Shown here: in pieces, positions 31,497 through 41,263 of the stretch | Numbering within the stretch: position 1 is the first letter of the stretch | Layout: every line of letters starts with the position of its first letter | Assembly (NCBI GenBank): GCA_947630725.1 | Contig: CANRIS010000011.1 | Span: 1-64,000 of the forward strand | DNA from: an uncultured Clostridia bacterium | GTDB taxonomy: Bacteria > Bacillota > Clostridia > Lachnospirales > CAG-274 | DNA length: 64,000 bases | Reading direction: 5' to 3' | Notes under the pieces: generated by a model | What the model was told of the DNA's origin: nothing | Databases searched by the model: none | Seen by the model: the letters and a program-made list of their open reading frames with translations, nothing else | Position numbers and translations under genes: made by a program

Positions 31497-34400
31497 TTAT
31501 TCAGTAAATGAATCGGCTTCTTTAAGGCTTACCGAGACTATTTTTGATATTCCCTGCTCCTGCATTGTTATTCCGTAGAGATAGTCTGCGTCCTCCATTG
31601 TACCCTTTCTGTGAGTGATAATTACAAACTGCGTGGTATCCGAAAGCCCCTTTATGTATTTTGCATATCTTGTTACGTTTGCATCGTCAAGAGCGGCATC
31701 TATCTCGTCCAAAAGGCAGAATGGAGAGGGCTTCATTTTGAGAATGGCAAACAGCAGCGCCATCGCCGTAAGCGAACGCTCTCCCCCCGAAAGCAGAAGC
31801 ATATTTTGCAGCTTTTTCCCCGGAGGTTCGGCTATGATCTCTATGCCCGAATTAAGCACGTCCTCCTCATCGGAAAGACGGATCTCGGCTCTGCCGCCGC
31901 CGAACATCTCTTTGAAAACCACCTTGAAGTTTTTGTTTATTTCGGCAAAGCTTGCGGTGAACTGCTTTTTCATAAGATCCTCCTGAATGTCTATCATTTC
32001 AAGGAGATCTTTTTCGGCTTTTTCTATGTCGGCTCTCTGACCCGTGAGAAAATCATATTTTTCTTTTGCCTCGGCATATTCTTCGGGCGCGGAGGCGTTT
32101 ATGCTGCCGAGAGCCTTTATTTTTGCCCGCAGCTCTCTGCCCAGTCTTCCAAGCTCCTGATAGCTCATATCAAGCTTTTGTTCTCTGAGAGCCTGCGGAT
32201 AGGTTATTTCATAGCTCTCCCATATGCTGTTGTCGAGAGCCTTGTGCTTTTCTCTTAAGTTTGAGAGACTTTCTTCGTCCTTTGTCTTTGCCTTTCCGAG
32301 ATTTAACAGTATGTCGTTAAGATCCTTTATTTCGTTGTCGGCCTCGGAGATGGCGCTTTCAAGCTCATAGCGTTTTTTGCGCTTTTCCTTATGCTCATTT
32401 TCAAGAGCAGCCGACTTTTCGTCAAGCTCTGCGGCCTCGCCGCGTTTTTGAGAAATAAGCTCCTTTTTCTGCTCCTTTTCTTCTCTGAGCTTGGCGGCGG
32501 ACATACTGCTTTTTATATTTCCCTCCAGAATATCCTTTATTTCGGCTTCAAGTCTTTCTCTGTCCCTTGTGTCGGCTTCGAGGTCGGCGTCAATACGCTC
32601 GCATTTAAGCTGCAACTCCGTAAGGGCGTTGTTCTTTTCTTCAAGAACGGCCTTTGAATCTGTGTTTTCACTTCTTGAAAGCTTAAGCTTTTCGTTAAGC
32701 TCCTCTATGGAGTCCTCGCTGTGGGCAAGGCTCATCGCAAGAGCCGAAAGATCGGCTTTGGCCTTTTCTTCGTCATTTTTAAGCCCTGAAAGCCGTATGT
32801 CGCTGTCGGAGAGCCTTGTCGAAAGCTCCTCTTTAAGCTCGTTTTCGGCTTTAAGCCTTGTTCTGAGAGAGGAAAGGTTTATGTTTTCGCTTTCGCAGCT
32901 TTTTCTGATTTCCTCGGCCTCTGTTTCGGTCTTTTCTATTTGAGAGAGGAGGCTTTTAAGCTCCCCCGACATATTTTCACGTTTTGTTTCGAGAGCGGGC
33001 AGACCGCCTTTGAGCTCGTCTATGCGGTTGCTTACCGACAGAACGCCTGTTGTTTTTCTGTTTGACGAACCTCCCGTTATGGAGCCGCCTATGTTGAAAA
33101 CCTCTCCCGTGAGAGTGACTATTCTCGTGCGGTAGCGGCACTTTATTGCGAGAGCGGTACCGTTGTCCATATTATCTACCACTGCCGTCCTTGAAAGCAG
33201 AGAGGATATTACATTGTCGTATTTTGGGTCGCACTCCACAAGCTGTCTCGCCGAGCTTATATAGCCCTTGGCGGACGTTATATCCTTTTCAAAGGGCTTT
33301 GGCAGGCTCCTGTCGGCTGAAAGAGGAAGAAATGTGGCTCTGCCGCTTTTGGTGCGTTTAAGAAAGCCAACCGCCTCCTTTGCGGCGTTTTCGTCCTCGG
33401 TAATTATGCTCTGAAAGCTGCTGCCGAGAGCTGTTTCGACAGCAAGCTCATATTTTTTCGGCACCTTTATAAGCTCTCCGACCGCTCCGCATATGCCCTT
33501 TAGGGCGGTTCTGTTTTTAAGCACCGATCTCGCCCCCGAGCCGTAAAGCTCATAGGATGCTTTTCTGTCGGAAAGATATTTGATCTCCCACTTGTTTTTC
33601 TCTGCCTCTGCGGAAACGTCCCCAATTTTTTCTTCAAGATATGCTCTTTTTTTATAAAGCTCTTCCTTTTCTTTTTTAAGAAGGTCGGCTCTTTCAAGGA
33701 GAGCGCCTATTCTTTTTTCTCCCTCCGAAATATCCTTTTCGAGAGATGCCGCAAGCACCTTTTTTTCGTTCAGAAGCCCCTCGTTTGTGGCGGTTTCGTC
33801 ATAAAGGCTCTTTATGGCTTCTCTTATGCTCTCTATGCGGCTTGAAAGCGCCGCCATTTCTTCTCTGCTTTTTGCCGACTGAGACAGCTTGTCCCTTATG
33901 CTTTTGTTATAGCCGTCTATGGTTTCTTCGGTGGCAAAAAGACTGAGCCGCAGCTCTTCATACTCCTGTGCTGCCTCTTTAAGACGGCTGCGCAGAATCT
34001 CCAGCTCTTTTTTCTTAAGCTCTATGGCTGTTCCCTTTGAGGCGGATTCCTTTCTTTTTTCCTCCGCCATTTTTTCGGCAAGCTCTCTGTCGGCTCCCAT
34101 ACCCGCTATTGTTTTTTCGAGATTGTTTATTTCTACGCCCAGAACCTCAGCCTCGTGGAGCTTGTCGGCGTGAAGAACCTTAAGCTCAGTTATCCTGCCG
34201 TTGAGAGCCTCAATCTCATCGTTAAGGGCGCTGCTTTCGCTCTTTTTTGTGTTTTTTCTTTCCTCTGCGGCCTCAAGAGCCATACGGTTCTGTCTGGTCT
34301 GCTCCTCAAGACCCTCTATGGAGCTTTTGAGCCTTTCGGTCTGTTCTTCAAATCTTTTGGCTTCAAGAACAAAAAGGTTTATTTCGGCAAGTCTAAGCCT

Positions 34401-35060
34401 TTCGGCAAGCTCTATATATTTTTTGGCTTTTTCGGCGGCTTTTTCAAGAGGACCCATATTATCTTCGAGGACGGATATTATGTCGTTTGCCCGAAGGAGA
34501 TTGGCTCTTTCGTTTTCGAGCCGCTTTTTGGCTCTGTCCCTGTTGTCCTTGTATTGGACTATGCCTGCGGCTTCCTCAAAAAGCATACGCCTGTCCTCTG
34601 AGTTTTTTGACAGGATTTCATCTATTCTGCCCTGACCTATGATAGAATAGCCCTCTTTGCCTATGCCCGTATCCATAAAAAGCTTTCGTATGTCGCCCCT
34701 GCGGCAGAATGCTCCGTTGATGAGATAGTCACTGTCGCCCGAACGGTTGAGCCGCCTTGTGACTGTCACCTCCGCCGCATCTATCCTGAGCTTTTTGTCC
34801 TCGTTGTCGAGTATGAGCGAAACCTCTGCAAAGCTGAGCTGCTTTCTGTTTTGTGTACCCGAAAAAATAACGTCCTCCATTTTTTGCGAGCGCAGATTTT
34901 TAGGCCCGCCCTCTCCGAGTACCCAACGTATGGCATCCACGATGTTGCTTTTTCCGCTGCCGTTGGGGCCAACCACGGCCGTTATGCCGCTGTCGAACTT
35001 TATTCTTATCTTTTCGGGAAAGGATTTGAATCCCTGCATTTCAAGCTGTTTTAAATACAT
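31497..35060 (-). CDS. smc: Chromosome segregation protein SMC
   Basis: Condensin ATPase that organises and segregates chromosomes, 1187 residues. Walker A is GPNGSGKS at 32-39. Two long coiled coils (about 165-500 and 675-1020) flank the hinge (about 510-670, with ELAVETALGSSFQSIITED). The ABC signature LSGGERSL lies near 1090 and Walker B PFCLLDEIDAALDD near 1116. Length is in range for the family. Translation starts at ATG 35060, six bases after panE, with AAAGGT inside the panE end. No scpA or scpB in the window. Confidence 0.98.
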   Translation of the reverse strand: MYLKQLEMQGFKSFPEKIRIKFDSGITAVVGPNGSGKSNIVDAIRWVLGEGGPKNLRSQKMEDVIFSGTQNRKQLSFAEVSLILDNEDKKLRIDAAEVTVTRRLNRSGDSDYLINGAFCRRGDIRKLFMDTGIGKEGYSIIGQGRIDEILSKNSEDRRMLFEEAAGIVQYKDNRDRAKKRLENERANLLRANDIISVLEDNMGPLEKAAEKAKKYIELAERLRLAEINLFVLEAKRFEEQTERLKSSIEGLEEQTRQNRMALEAAEERKNTKKSESSALNDEIEALNGRITELKVLHADKLHEAEVLGVEINNLEKTIAGMGADRELAEKMAEEKRKESASKGTAIELKKKELEILRSRLKEAAQEYEELRLSLFATEETIDGYNKSIRDKLSQSAKSREEMAALSSRIESIREAIKSLYDETATNEGLLNEKKVLAASLEKDISEGEKRIGALLERADLLKKEKEELYKKRAYLEEKIGDVSAEAEKNKWEIKYLSDRKASYELYGSGARSVLKNRTALKGICGAVGELIKVPKKYELAVETALGSSFQSIITEDENAAKEAVGFLKRTKSGRATFLPLSADRSLPKPFEKDITSAKGYISSARQLVECDPKYDNVISSLLSRTAVVDNMDNGTALAIKCRYRTRIVTLTGEVFNIGGSITGGSSNRKTTGVLSVSNRIDELKGGLPALETKRENMSGELKSLLSQIEKTETEAEEIRKSCESENINLSSLRTRLKAENELKEELSTRLSDSDIRLSGLKNDEEKAKADLSALAMSLAHSEDSIEELNEKLKLSRSENTDSKAVLEEKNNALTELQLKCERIDADLEADTRDRERLEAEIKDILEGNIKSSMSAAKLREEKEQKKELISQKRGEAAELDEKSAALENEHKEKRKKRYELESAISEADNEIKDLNDILLNLGKAKTKDEESLSNLREKHKALDNSIWESYEITYPQALREQKLDMSYQELGRLGRELRAKIKALGSINASAPEEYAEAKEKYDFLTGQRADIEKAEKDLLEMIDIQEDLMKKQFTASFAEINKNFKVVFKEMFGGGRAEIRLSDEEDVLNSGIEIIAEPPGKKLQNMLLLSGGERSLTAMALLFAILKMKPSPFCLLDEIDAALDDANVTRYAKYIKGLSDTTQFVIITHRKGTMEDADYLYGITMQEQGISKIVSVSLKEADSFTE

Positions 35061-35066
35061 ATTATA

Positions 35067-35990
35067 TCATACCTTTGAATAGTTGTTTTCTATCTTTTTA
35101 ATTTCGTTATACAGATATTCGTTTGCAGGAGTGGGTATGCCGTGCTTTTTGCCAAGCCTGTTTATTGTACCTGCGAAAAGGTTCACCTCGGTGGGTCTTT
35201 TTGCAAGGGTGTCCTGTCTCATGGAGGGCATACCTTCGGGATTAAGTCCGTCCAGAACCTTTATCCAATATGCGAGATCCTCCTCGTCAAGACCGATTCC
35301 CTCGGCTTGTGATACAAGCATAACCTCTTTCATGGCATCTGTCATTATCTGCCTTTCTTTTCCCTCACGCTGAAGAACATTAAAGCAGCAGTCAAAAACG
35401 GCTGCGGTCTGGTTGCAGCCCGTATTCAGCATAAGCTTGCCCCAGAGGGCTTTTCCCATATTTTCGGGAATCATATACGGAAAGTCAATGCTGTCGAAAA
35501 ATTCTCTTAGGGCGTTTATATTTTCTTCTCTGCCGATGTTTCCCACTCTGCCGAAGTTGAGACGACCCATATCTCTGTAGGTTATACGGTTGGCAGATCT
35601 GAGGGAGTCCATAGACTGAGAGGTCGAATATATTACGTTTTCGCTGCCGTATTTTTCGGCTATGTCGGCTTCGCTCTGTATGCCGTTAAGAAGAGATATA
35701 AAAATGGTGTGCGAGTCAACAAAGCTCTCCGACAGACTGAGAGCCTCCTGCATAGCCGTATATTTTACTCCGAAAAAAAGAAGATCAAGAGGCGGCACGC
35801 CGTCATCGGGAGACACATAGTTCATATCGCACAGAACGCCGTTTTTATAGAACTTGTCCCTTTTATATCTTTTGCATCTTTCACTGTCCGCAATGACAAA
35901 AAAGTTTTCCTTTCCGATTTTGTCGCTTATATAGGAGCCGAAAAGAATGCCGAGAGCGCCGAAGCCGATTATTCCAACCTTTTTTATCAT
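35067..35990 (-). CDS. 2-dehydropantoate 2-reductase family protein
   Basis: A ketopantoate reductase-like NADP oxidoreductase of 307 residues. The Rossmann start is KVGIIGFGALGILFGSYI; the C-terminal helical domain has NMGKALWGKLMLNTGCNQTAAV with the catalytic Lys and conserved Asn, and LAKRPTEVNLFAGTINRLG, in which a conserved Glu binds substrate. PanE in coenzyme A synthesis is the likely role, but paralogues of other specificity are frequent and panB/panC are not nearby, so no gene symbol is given. First gene of the panE-like-smc-ftsY unit, divergent from murA. Confidence 0.82.
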   Translation of the reverse strand: MIKKVGIIGFGALGILFGSYISDKIGKENFFVIADSERCKRYKRDKFYKNGVLCDMNYVSPDDGVPPLDLLFFGVKYTAMQEALSLSESFVDSHTIFISLLNGIQSEADIAEKYGSENVIYSTSQSMDSLRSANRITYRDMGRLNFGRVGNIGREENINALREFFDSIDFPYMIPENMGKALWGKLMLNTGCNQTAAVFDCCFNVLQREGKERQIMTDAMKEVMLVSQAEGIGLDEEDLAYWIKVLDGLNPEGMPSMRQDTLAKRPTEVNLFAGTINRLGKKHGIPTPANEYLYNEIKKIENNYSKV

Positions 35991-36170
35991 AATTTTTTCC
36001 CTCCAAAAATTGCACTGTGTTTTCGATATGGGTGCTTTACTCGTTATTATATCATAGTTTTGTATATTTTCAAATATTTATTTTTGTCCCCGACATCACA
36101 GCGGTCACAATTCACAATACTTAGCTTTTTTCATATTATAAAAATATGTTTAAGTGCGGCGGTGCTTTTT

Positions 36171-37424
36171 ATGGCTGAAATGATAATAAAGGGAGGAAAC
36201 AGACTGTTCGGAGAGGTGAATATATCGGGGGCAAAAAATGCGGTGCTGCCCATTTTAGGGGCTATGGCGGGTATGAGGGGCAGAGCCGTTCTGTACAACT
36301 GTCCCCACATAACGGACGTATATGTGTCTATGGAAATAATCCGCTTTTTGGGAGGAGAAATAAGCCTTAAGGAGGGAGTTGCAGAGGTGCTGCCCGAAAA
36401 TATACACATTTGTTCGATCCCCGAGGATCCCGGCTCAAAAATGCGCTCATCGATCACATTTTGCGGAGGACTTCTCGGAAGATTCGGAAAGGTGAGCTTT
36501 TATCCTCCCGGCGGCTGCGTTTTGGGAAAAAGACCCATCGACCTGCATATCAAGGGCTTTAAGGCTCTCGGAGCCGAAATAAGCGAGGAGAATAATATGA
36601 TAACAGCAAAGGGAGAGCTTAAGGGAGCCGAAATAGCTCTGGGCTTTCCCAGTGTGGGGGCTACTCAGAATATAATGATAGCTGCCTGCTTTGCGCAGGG
36701 GACTACCGTCATAGAAAATCCTTCGTTGGAGCCCGAGACCGAGGAGCTTATGAAATATCTCAATATCTGCGGAGGAGATATAAAAAAGGATGAGGGCAGA
36801 TTCATAATAAAAGGAGTCTCCGAGCTAAGGGCAAAGCCTTATTCCATAATGTCCGACAGAATAGAGGCAGGCACGTTTATGCTGGGAGCCGCAATGACAG
36901 GCGGAAAGCTGAGCCTGAGAGGAATAAGGAGAGATGAGGTTGGTTCGGTCTGTGACATTCTTATGAGGGCAGGCTGCGATATAAAGGAGGATAGGGAAGG
37001 AGTGGTTATAAAGGCTGTGGAAAGACCTCGCGCCATAGGGGAGATAACAACGGGGCCTTATCCTGCGTTTCCTACGGATCTTCAGCCCCAGCTCACGGCT
37101 ATGCTTTCGGTGGCTGCGGGAAAAAGCGTTGTGCGTGAGACGGTTTTTGAAAACAGAGACAGACACATTGGCGAGCTTATAAAGCTTGGAGCGGATATAA
37201 AAGAGGAGGGCGGCTACTTTGTGATAAACGGAATAAAGGCTCTTCGGTCGGGCTGCGTTGTATGTCACGACTTAAGGGGAGGAGCCGCAATGCTCATGGC
37301 GGCTCTTGCGGCAAAGGGTGAGAGCCGGCTTAAAAATGCGGAATATATATTCAGGGGATATGAAAATATAGACAAAAAAATAAGGGATATAGGGGGCATA
37401 GCGGAAATAACAGACAAAGACTGA
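36171..37424 (+). CDS. murA: UDP-N-acetylglucosamine 1-carboxyvinyltransferase
   Basis: Catalyses the first committed step of peptidoglycan synthesis, PEP transfer to UDP-GlcNAc. ATG 36171 gives 417 residues, the usual length; the ribosome binding site (GGCGGTG) is weak, and the open frame continues far upstream without family similarity. Lys22-Asn23 (SGAKNAVLPIL) match the canonical residues, and the fosfomycin-sensitive Cys lies at 116 in PPGGCVLGKRPIDLH. C-terminal VRETVFENRDRH and GGAAMLMAALAAKGES are family typical. Single gene, divergent from the panE-like operon. Confidence 0.96.
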   Translation: MAEMIIKGGNRLFGEVNISGAKNAVLPILGAMAGMRGRAVLYNCPHITDVYVSMEIIRFLGGEISLKEGVAEVLPENIHICSIPEDPGSKMRSSITFCGGLLGRFGKVSFYPPGGCVLGKRPIDLHIKGFKALGAEISEENNMITAKGELKGAEIALGFPSVGATQNIMIAACFAQGTTVIENPSLEPETEELMKYLNICGGDIKKDEGRFIIKGVSELRAKPYSIMSDRIEAGTFMLGAAMTGGKLSLRGIRRDEVGSVCDILMRAGCDIKEDREGVVIKAVERPRAIGEITTGPYPAFPTDLQPQLTAMLSVAAGKSVVRETVFENRDRHIGELIKLGADIKEEGGYFVINGIKALRSGCVVCHDLRGGAAMLMAALAAKGESRLKNAEYIFRGYENIDKKIRDIGGIAEITDKD

Positions 37425-37449
37425 GAGCCGCCCCGTAACTGAGCGGCTC
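37425..37449. terminator. Hairpin between convergent murA and araB
   Basis: GAGCCGC/GCGGCTC arms (7 bp) with an 11-base loop beginning at the murA stop. No clear T run on either side, so termination efficiency is uncertain. Confidence 0.55.
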
Positions 37450-37486
37450 AGATTTCAAGTCCTGTTTTTATAGTATTTGCAAAAAT

Positions 37487-39082
37487 TTATTTAAGAGCCA
37501 TGACAGCGGCCTTTTCTATTTCAAGACCTGCCTTGTAGCGTTTTGCAAATGCGTCAAAGCTTTTTACAACGGTTTTGTCGGGGGCGAGAGTTTCTCCCTC
37601 GGAGCCTGCAAAAACACTGTCTCTCAGATAGTCGCCGAGAGATTCGTTTTCTTTTTTGTGTATCATATACGATGCAAGAAGCGCCATGCCCCATGCGCCG
37701 CCCTCTCCTGCGGTTTCCATTACCGATACGGGCGCATTTATGGCTCCTGCCAATATTTTCTGTCCCACACCCTTTGTTTTGAAAAGACCTCCGTGACCCG
37801 TTATGCTGTCTATGGCCGTGTTTTCTTCCTTCATAAGAATGTCAAGACCTATTTTGAGGGTCGCAAGGGAGGAATACAAAAGGGTGCGCATAAGGTTCGG
37901 CAGAGACATTTTGCTGTCGGGCATACGCACAAGAAGGGGTCTGCCCTCGGCCGTGTCGGTGATAGGCTCTCCCGAAAAATAATTGTATGCAACAAGTCCG
38001 CCGCAGTCGTCATCCGCATCAAGAGCCTTGTTATAAAGCAGCTCAAAAAGTCTGTCCGTTGATATGTCGGCTCCGAGACTTTCGGCAAATTCCGCGAAAA
38101 GCTTTACCCATACGTTGAGATCAGAGGTACAGTTGTTGCAGTGTACCATAGCAACATCGTCTCCCGATGGGGTAGTTACCATATCAATTTCGGTATGTAC
38201 ATTTTTAAGGGGCTTTTCGAGAACGATCATAGCAAATACCGATGTGCCTGCGGATACGTTGCCCGTGCGGGGCGCTACGCTGTTTGTGGCAGCCATACCC
38301 GTTCCTGCGTCTCCTTCGGGAGGGCAGAGGGAACAGCCTGCCTCGAGATCTCCCTCGGGGTCAAGCATAAGACTGCCTTCGGCGGTCAGCGTGCCTGCGT
38401 TTTCTCCTGCTGTAAGAACCTTTGGCAGCAGCTCCCAAAGATCTGTTGGGTGACCCTTTGAGGCTGCAAGCTCATTGAATTTTTTTATCATTGAGGCGTT
38501 ATAGTTTCCCGTTTTGGAGTCTATGGGGAACATACCCGATGCGCTGCCCACTCCCAGAACCTTTTCGCCTGTCATAAGTCCGTGGATATAGCCGTCAAGA
38601 GTGGTAAAATATGCCACTCTGTCAATGTGTTCTTCTTCGTTAAGCATAGCCTGATAAAAATGGGCGATGCTCCATCTCTGAGGTATGTTGAAGTCAAAAA
38701 GCCTCGTCAGCTCCTCGGCGGCCTCCTGCGTCATGGTGTTTCGCCATGTGCGGAACGGCACAAGCAGTCTGCCGTCCTTGTCGAAGGGGAGATAGCCGTG
38801 CATCATGGCGCTGAAGCCTATGGCTCCCAACTTTTTCGGCACAATGCCGTATTTTTCTTTTACGTCCTTTTTAAGACTGCTGTAGCAGCCCTGAAGTCCC
38901 TTGTGAATATCCTCGAGAGAATATGTCCATATGCCGTTTTCAAGGCGGTTTTCCCAATCGTAGGAGCCCGAGGCGATGGGCTTTTGGTCTGTGTCGATAA
39001 GCACAGCCTTTATTCTTGTGGAGCCGAACTCTATGCCAAGCACAGCCCTTCCGTTTTCAATGGTTGTCGCTGCATCGATCAT
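37487..39082 (-). CDS. araB: FGGY carbohydrate kinase, probable L-ribulokinase
   Basis: A 531-residue FGGY-fold sugar kinase. The N-terminal phosphate site is [51 protein letters not shown] and [15 protein letters not shown] are the ATP and hinge segments. It ends the operon after araD, 50 bases downstream, so phosphorylation of L-ribulose is the best guess; this subtype differs from enterobacterial AraB, hence moderate confidence. ATG 39082 is preceded by AGAAAGGA. Product L-ribulose 5-phosphate would be the AraD substrate. No L-arabinose isomerase lies in the window. Confidence 0.78.
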   Translation of the reverse strand: MIDAATTIENGRAVLGIEFGSTRIKAVLIDTDQKPIASGSYDWENRLENGIWTYSLEDIHKGLQGCYSSLKKDVKEKYGIVPKKLGAIGFSAMMHGYLPFDKDGRLLVPFRTWRNTMTQEAAEELTRLFDFNIPQRWSIAHFYQAMLNEEEHIDRVAYFTTLDGYIHGLMTGEKVLGVGSASGMFPIDSKTGNYNASMIKKFNELAASKGHPTDLWELLPKVLTAGENAGTLTAEGSLMLDPEGDLEAGCSLCPPEGDAGTGMAATNSVAPRTGNVSAGTSVFAMIVLEKPLKNVHTEIDMVTTPSGDDVAMVHCNNCTSDLNVWVKLFAEFAESLGADISTDRLFELLYNKALDADDDCGGLVAYNYFSGEPITDTAEGRPLLVRMPDSKMSLPNLMRTLLYSSLATLKIGLDILMKEENTAIDSITGHGGLFKTKGVGQKILAGAINAPVSVMETAGEGGAWGMALLASYMIHKKENESLGDYLRDSVFAGSEGETLAPDKTVVKSFDAFAKRYKAGLEIEKAAVMALK

Positions 39083-39132
39083 TGGCCGTCATTCCTTTCT
39101 GTTATAAAATTTTGTACTTTTTTACCTTCGTA

Positions 39133-39825
39133 CTATTGGCCATAATAGGCGTTTGCGCCGTGTTTTCTGAAATAGTGCTTGTCCTGAAGCTCCGAGGGGG
39201 CAGGCATTATGCGCGGATTTATTATTTCGGCACGATATGCCATTTTTGCCACTTCTTCAAGTACGACAGCATTGTGGACAGCCTCGTCTGCGTCCTTTCC
39301 CCATGCAAAGGGCCCGTGATTTTTGCAGAGCACGGCAGGAACAGCCATAGGGTCTTTGTTTCTTTCTTTAAATAGGCTCACGATGAGCCGTCCCGTGTTT
39401 TCTTCATATGCCGATTCTATTTCATCTCGGTCGAGACACCTTGCGCAGGGAACCTCTCCGTATATATAGTCGGCGTGGGTCGTGCCGTAGCAGGGTATGT
39501 CACGGCCTGCCTGAGCCCAGCTTGTAGCGTAGGATGAGTGGGTGTGAACGATGCCGCCTATGGACGAAAACGCCTTATAAAGCTCCAGATGCGTAGGAGT
39601 ATCGGACGAAGGCTTGCAGCGACCCTCGACCCTGTTTCCCTCCATATCCATAACGACCATATCATCGGCAGTCATAGTCTCATACGGCACTCCGCTGGGC
39701 TTTATTACAAAAAGGCCTTTTTCTCTGTCTATTGCGCTGACATTTCCCCATGTGAAAGTCACAAGCCCATATTTGGGCAGCAGCATATTGGCCTCATAAA
39801 CCTTTTTTTTAAGTTCTTCAAGCAT
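39133..39825 (-). CDS. araD: L-ribulose-5-phosphate 4-epimerase
   Basis: Class II aldolase-fold epimerase converting L-ribulose 5-phosphate to D-xylulose 5-phosphate. 230 residues, as in Escherichia coli AraD. Zinc ligands are in [15 protein letters not shown] (two His) and [10 protein letters not shown] (one His); [15 protein letters not shown] and [11 protein letters not shown] bind phosphate; [12 protein letters not shown] is family typical. AAGGAGAC precedes the ATG. A 310-bp set of hairpins separates it from the ABC permease gene upstream. Confidence 0.95.
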   Translation of the reverse strand: MLEELKKKVYEANMLLPKYGLVTFTWGNVSAIDREKGLFVIKPSGVPYETMTADDMVVMDMEGNRVEGRCKPSSDTPTHLELYKAFSSIGGIVHTHSSYATSWAQAGRDIPCYGTTHADYIYGEVPCARCLDRDEIESAYEENTGRLIVSLFKERNKDPMAVPAVLCKNHGPFAWGKDADEAVHNAVVLEEVAKMAYRAEIINPRIMPAPSELQDKHYFRKHGANAYYGQ

Positions 39826-39853
39826 AAAAACAGTCTCCTTATCATATACTTAT

Positions 39854-40211
39854 GGGGCTGCGCTTTAAGTACAGCCCCGTTGTCATCAAAATGCAGCCGC
39901 ATTTTGATGAAGCCCAAATGTGCGTGCCGGACAAGGCCGGCGACTTCATTTGGGTGTAGGAATATAAATTTCAATTTATCGTCAAAAACTGCGTTTTTGC
40001 TCAAATTGAAATTTATTCCTCGGACGGGCAAAGCTTACGCTCAGTGCTTTTCCTTACGGAAAAGTTGCCCTTTGGGCAATCCGACATCTTTCGGACACTA
40101 CCTGCGGATTAAAATCTGCGATGCAATATGTGATTTATTTTATCATATATTTTTTGTTGTAATTGGATTTATTTTTTGACAGTCTGTGGGGCTGCGTTGT
40201 AAGCACAGCCC
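39854..40211 (-). promoter_or_regulatory. Array of hairpins between ABC permease and araD
   Basis: Inside a probable operon a string of stems fills the gap. GGGGCTG/CAGCCCC (39854-39878 and again 40188-40211) flank the set. Between them are an 11-bp perfect stem (39884-39909), CCCAAATG/CATTTGGG with inner GCCGG/CCGGC (39913-39954), an 18-bp stem with an inner CAAAAAC/GTTTTTG hairpin (39958-40020), CTTTTCC/GGAAAAG (40047-40064), TTGCCC/GGGCAA (40065-40079), TCCGA/TCGGA (40080-40095) and a weak stem to 40120. GCCCCGT and ACGGGC could close the first three into a junction. Likely tunes expression of araD-araB relative to the transporter, or is an inserted palindromic element. Confidence 0.7.
40172..40186. 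repeat. Solo IS1182-type terminal inverted repeat
   Basis: TTTTTTGACAGTCTG is identical to the right end of the IS1182-type element at 61115-61129. No transposase is present, so it is a lone end or part of a derived non-autonomous element. Confidence 0.6.
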
Positions 40212-40249
40212 CGTTAAAAGCAGCGTTTATTATTCCGACCCTAAAGGGA

Positions 40250-41263
40250 TCATGTGCTTTTCTTTCGTGCAAGCACTATACTCTGGATAACGAGGAAGAG
40301 ACAGAGCATTGCGGCTATGGTTATACCTGTCCACCAAGCCTCGTCAAGACCTACCGATGAAACTATGTTCTGTATGGTGTTGAGAGAAAGAACGCCGAAG
40401 AATGTGCCTATTATGTTGCCTACGCCTCCCGTAAGGAGCGTACCGCCTATGATGGACGAGGCTATGGCGTTCATTTCCATTCCGCTTGCGTGAGAGGCTG
40501 AGCCGCTGCCTACGTGGAGGAAGTATACATATCCGCCTATTCCTGCCAGAAGTCCGCAAATGAGGTGAGCAATAAATTTTGTCCTCTTTACGTTTATTCC
40601 CAGCATAAGAGCGCTCTGTCTGTTTCCGCCGACTGCATAGAAGCTGCGGCCGAGCTTTGTCCACCTGAGTATAAAGAACAGTATCAGCACTATCAGAAGC
40701 GCCACAATCACGCCTATTTCAACATAGGCGCTGACATATTCGCCAAGCTTGTTGACTGAGCCTAAGCCGGGTACGTTTATACGGACATTTTTGAGAGCGA
40801 CAAATGCCTCGTTCGCCACGTTGAATGGGTTTGTGTTAACTATGGTCGTCATACCTCTTGCAAAGAACATACCCGCAAGGGTAACTATAAACGGCTGTAT
40901 ATCGAGATATGCCACCAAAAAGCCCTGAACGGCTCCGAAGGCCAGACCTATGAGCAGGGCGAGAATTATTGACATAGCTATGTTTCCGTCGTGATAGTCC
41001 AGATATACGGCACAGCTCATACTCACGAGAGCAACAACGCCGCCCACGGAGATGTCAATTCCGCCCGTTATCATAACAAGGCTCATTCCGCAGGAGGTAA
41101 TGAGGAGCGCAGCGTTTGCGTTCAGTATGTTGAAAAATGTCTGCGGTTTGAGAAAGCCCGAACCGAGAATAAGCATTGCGCCAAGGTACATTATGAAGAA
41201 GATCACTATTGTAATCATCAAAAGCAAATTTGTATCGGAAAGATTTTTGATTTTGTTTTTCAT
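40250..41263 (-). CDS. ABC sugar transporter permease (YjfF-like)
   Basis: A 337-residue inner-membrane permease of the CUT2 family (RbsC type), with about 9-10 helices. CGMSLVMITGGIDISVGGVVAL is the conserved region of the family, split here as GGIDISVGG; GGTLLTGGVGNIIGTFFG is the ATPase-contacting loop region. Pattern is nearest to YjfF, the second permease of the galactofuranose importer. The stop of the upstream permease and this start share one base (TAATG). It precedes the hairpin array and araD. Confidence 0.88.
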   Translation of the reverse strand: MKNKIKNLSDTNLLLMITIVIFFIMYLGAMLILGSGFLKPQTFFNILNANAALLITSCGMSLVMITGGIDISVGGVVALVSMSCAVYLDYHDGNIAMSIILALLIGLAFGAVQGFLVAYLDIQPFIVTLAGMFFARGMTTIVNTNPFNVANEAFVALKNVRINVPGLGSVNKLGEYVSAYVEIGVIVALLIVLILFFILRWTKLGRSFYAVGGNRQSALMLGINVKRTKFIAHLICGLLAGIGGYVYFLHVGSGSASHASGMEMNAIASSIIGGTLLTGGVGNIIGTFFGVLSLNTIQNIVSSVGLDEAWWTGITIAAMLCLFLVIQSIVLARKKST

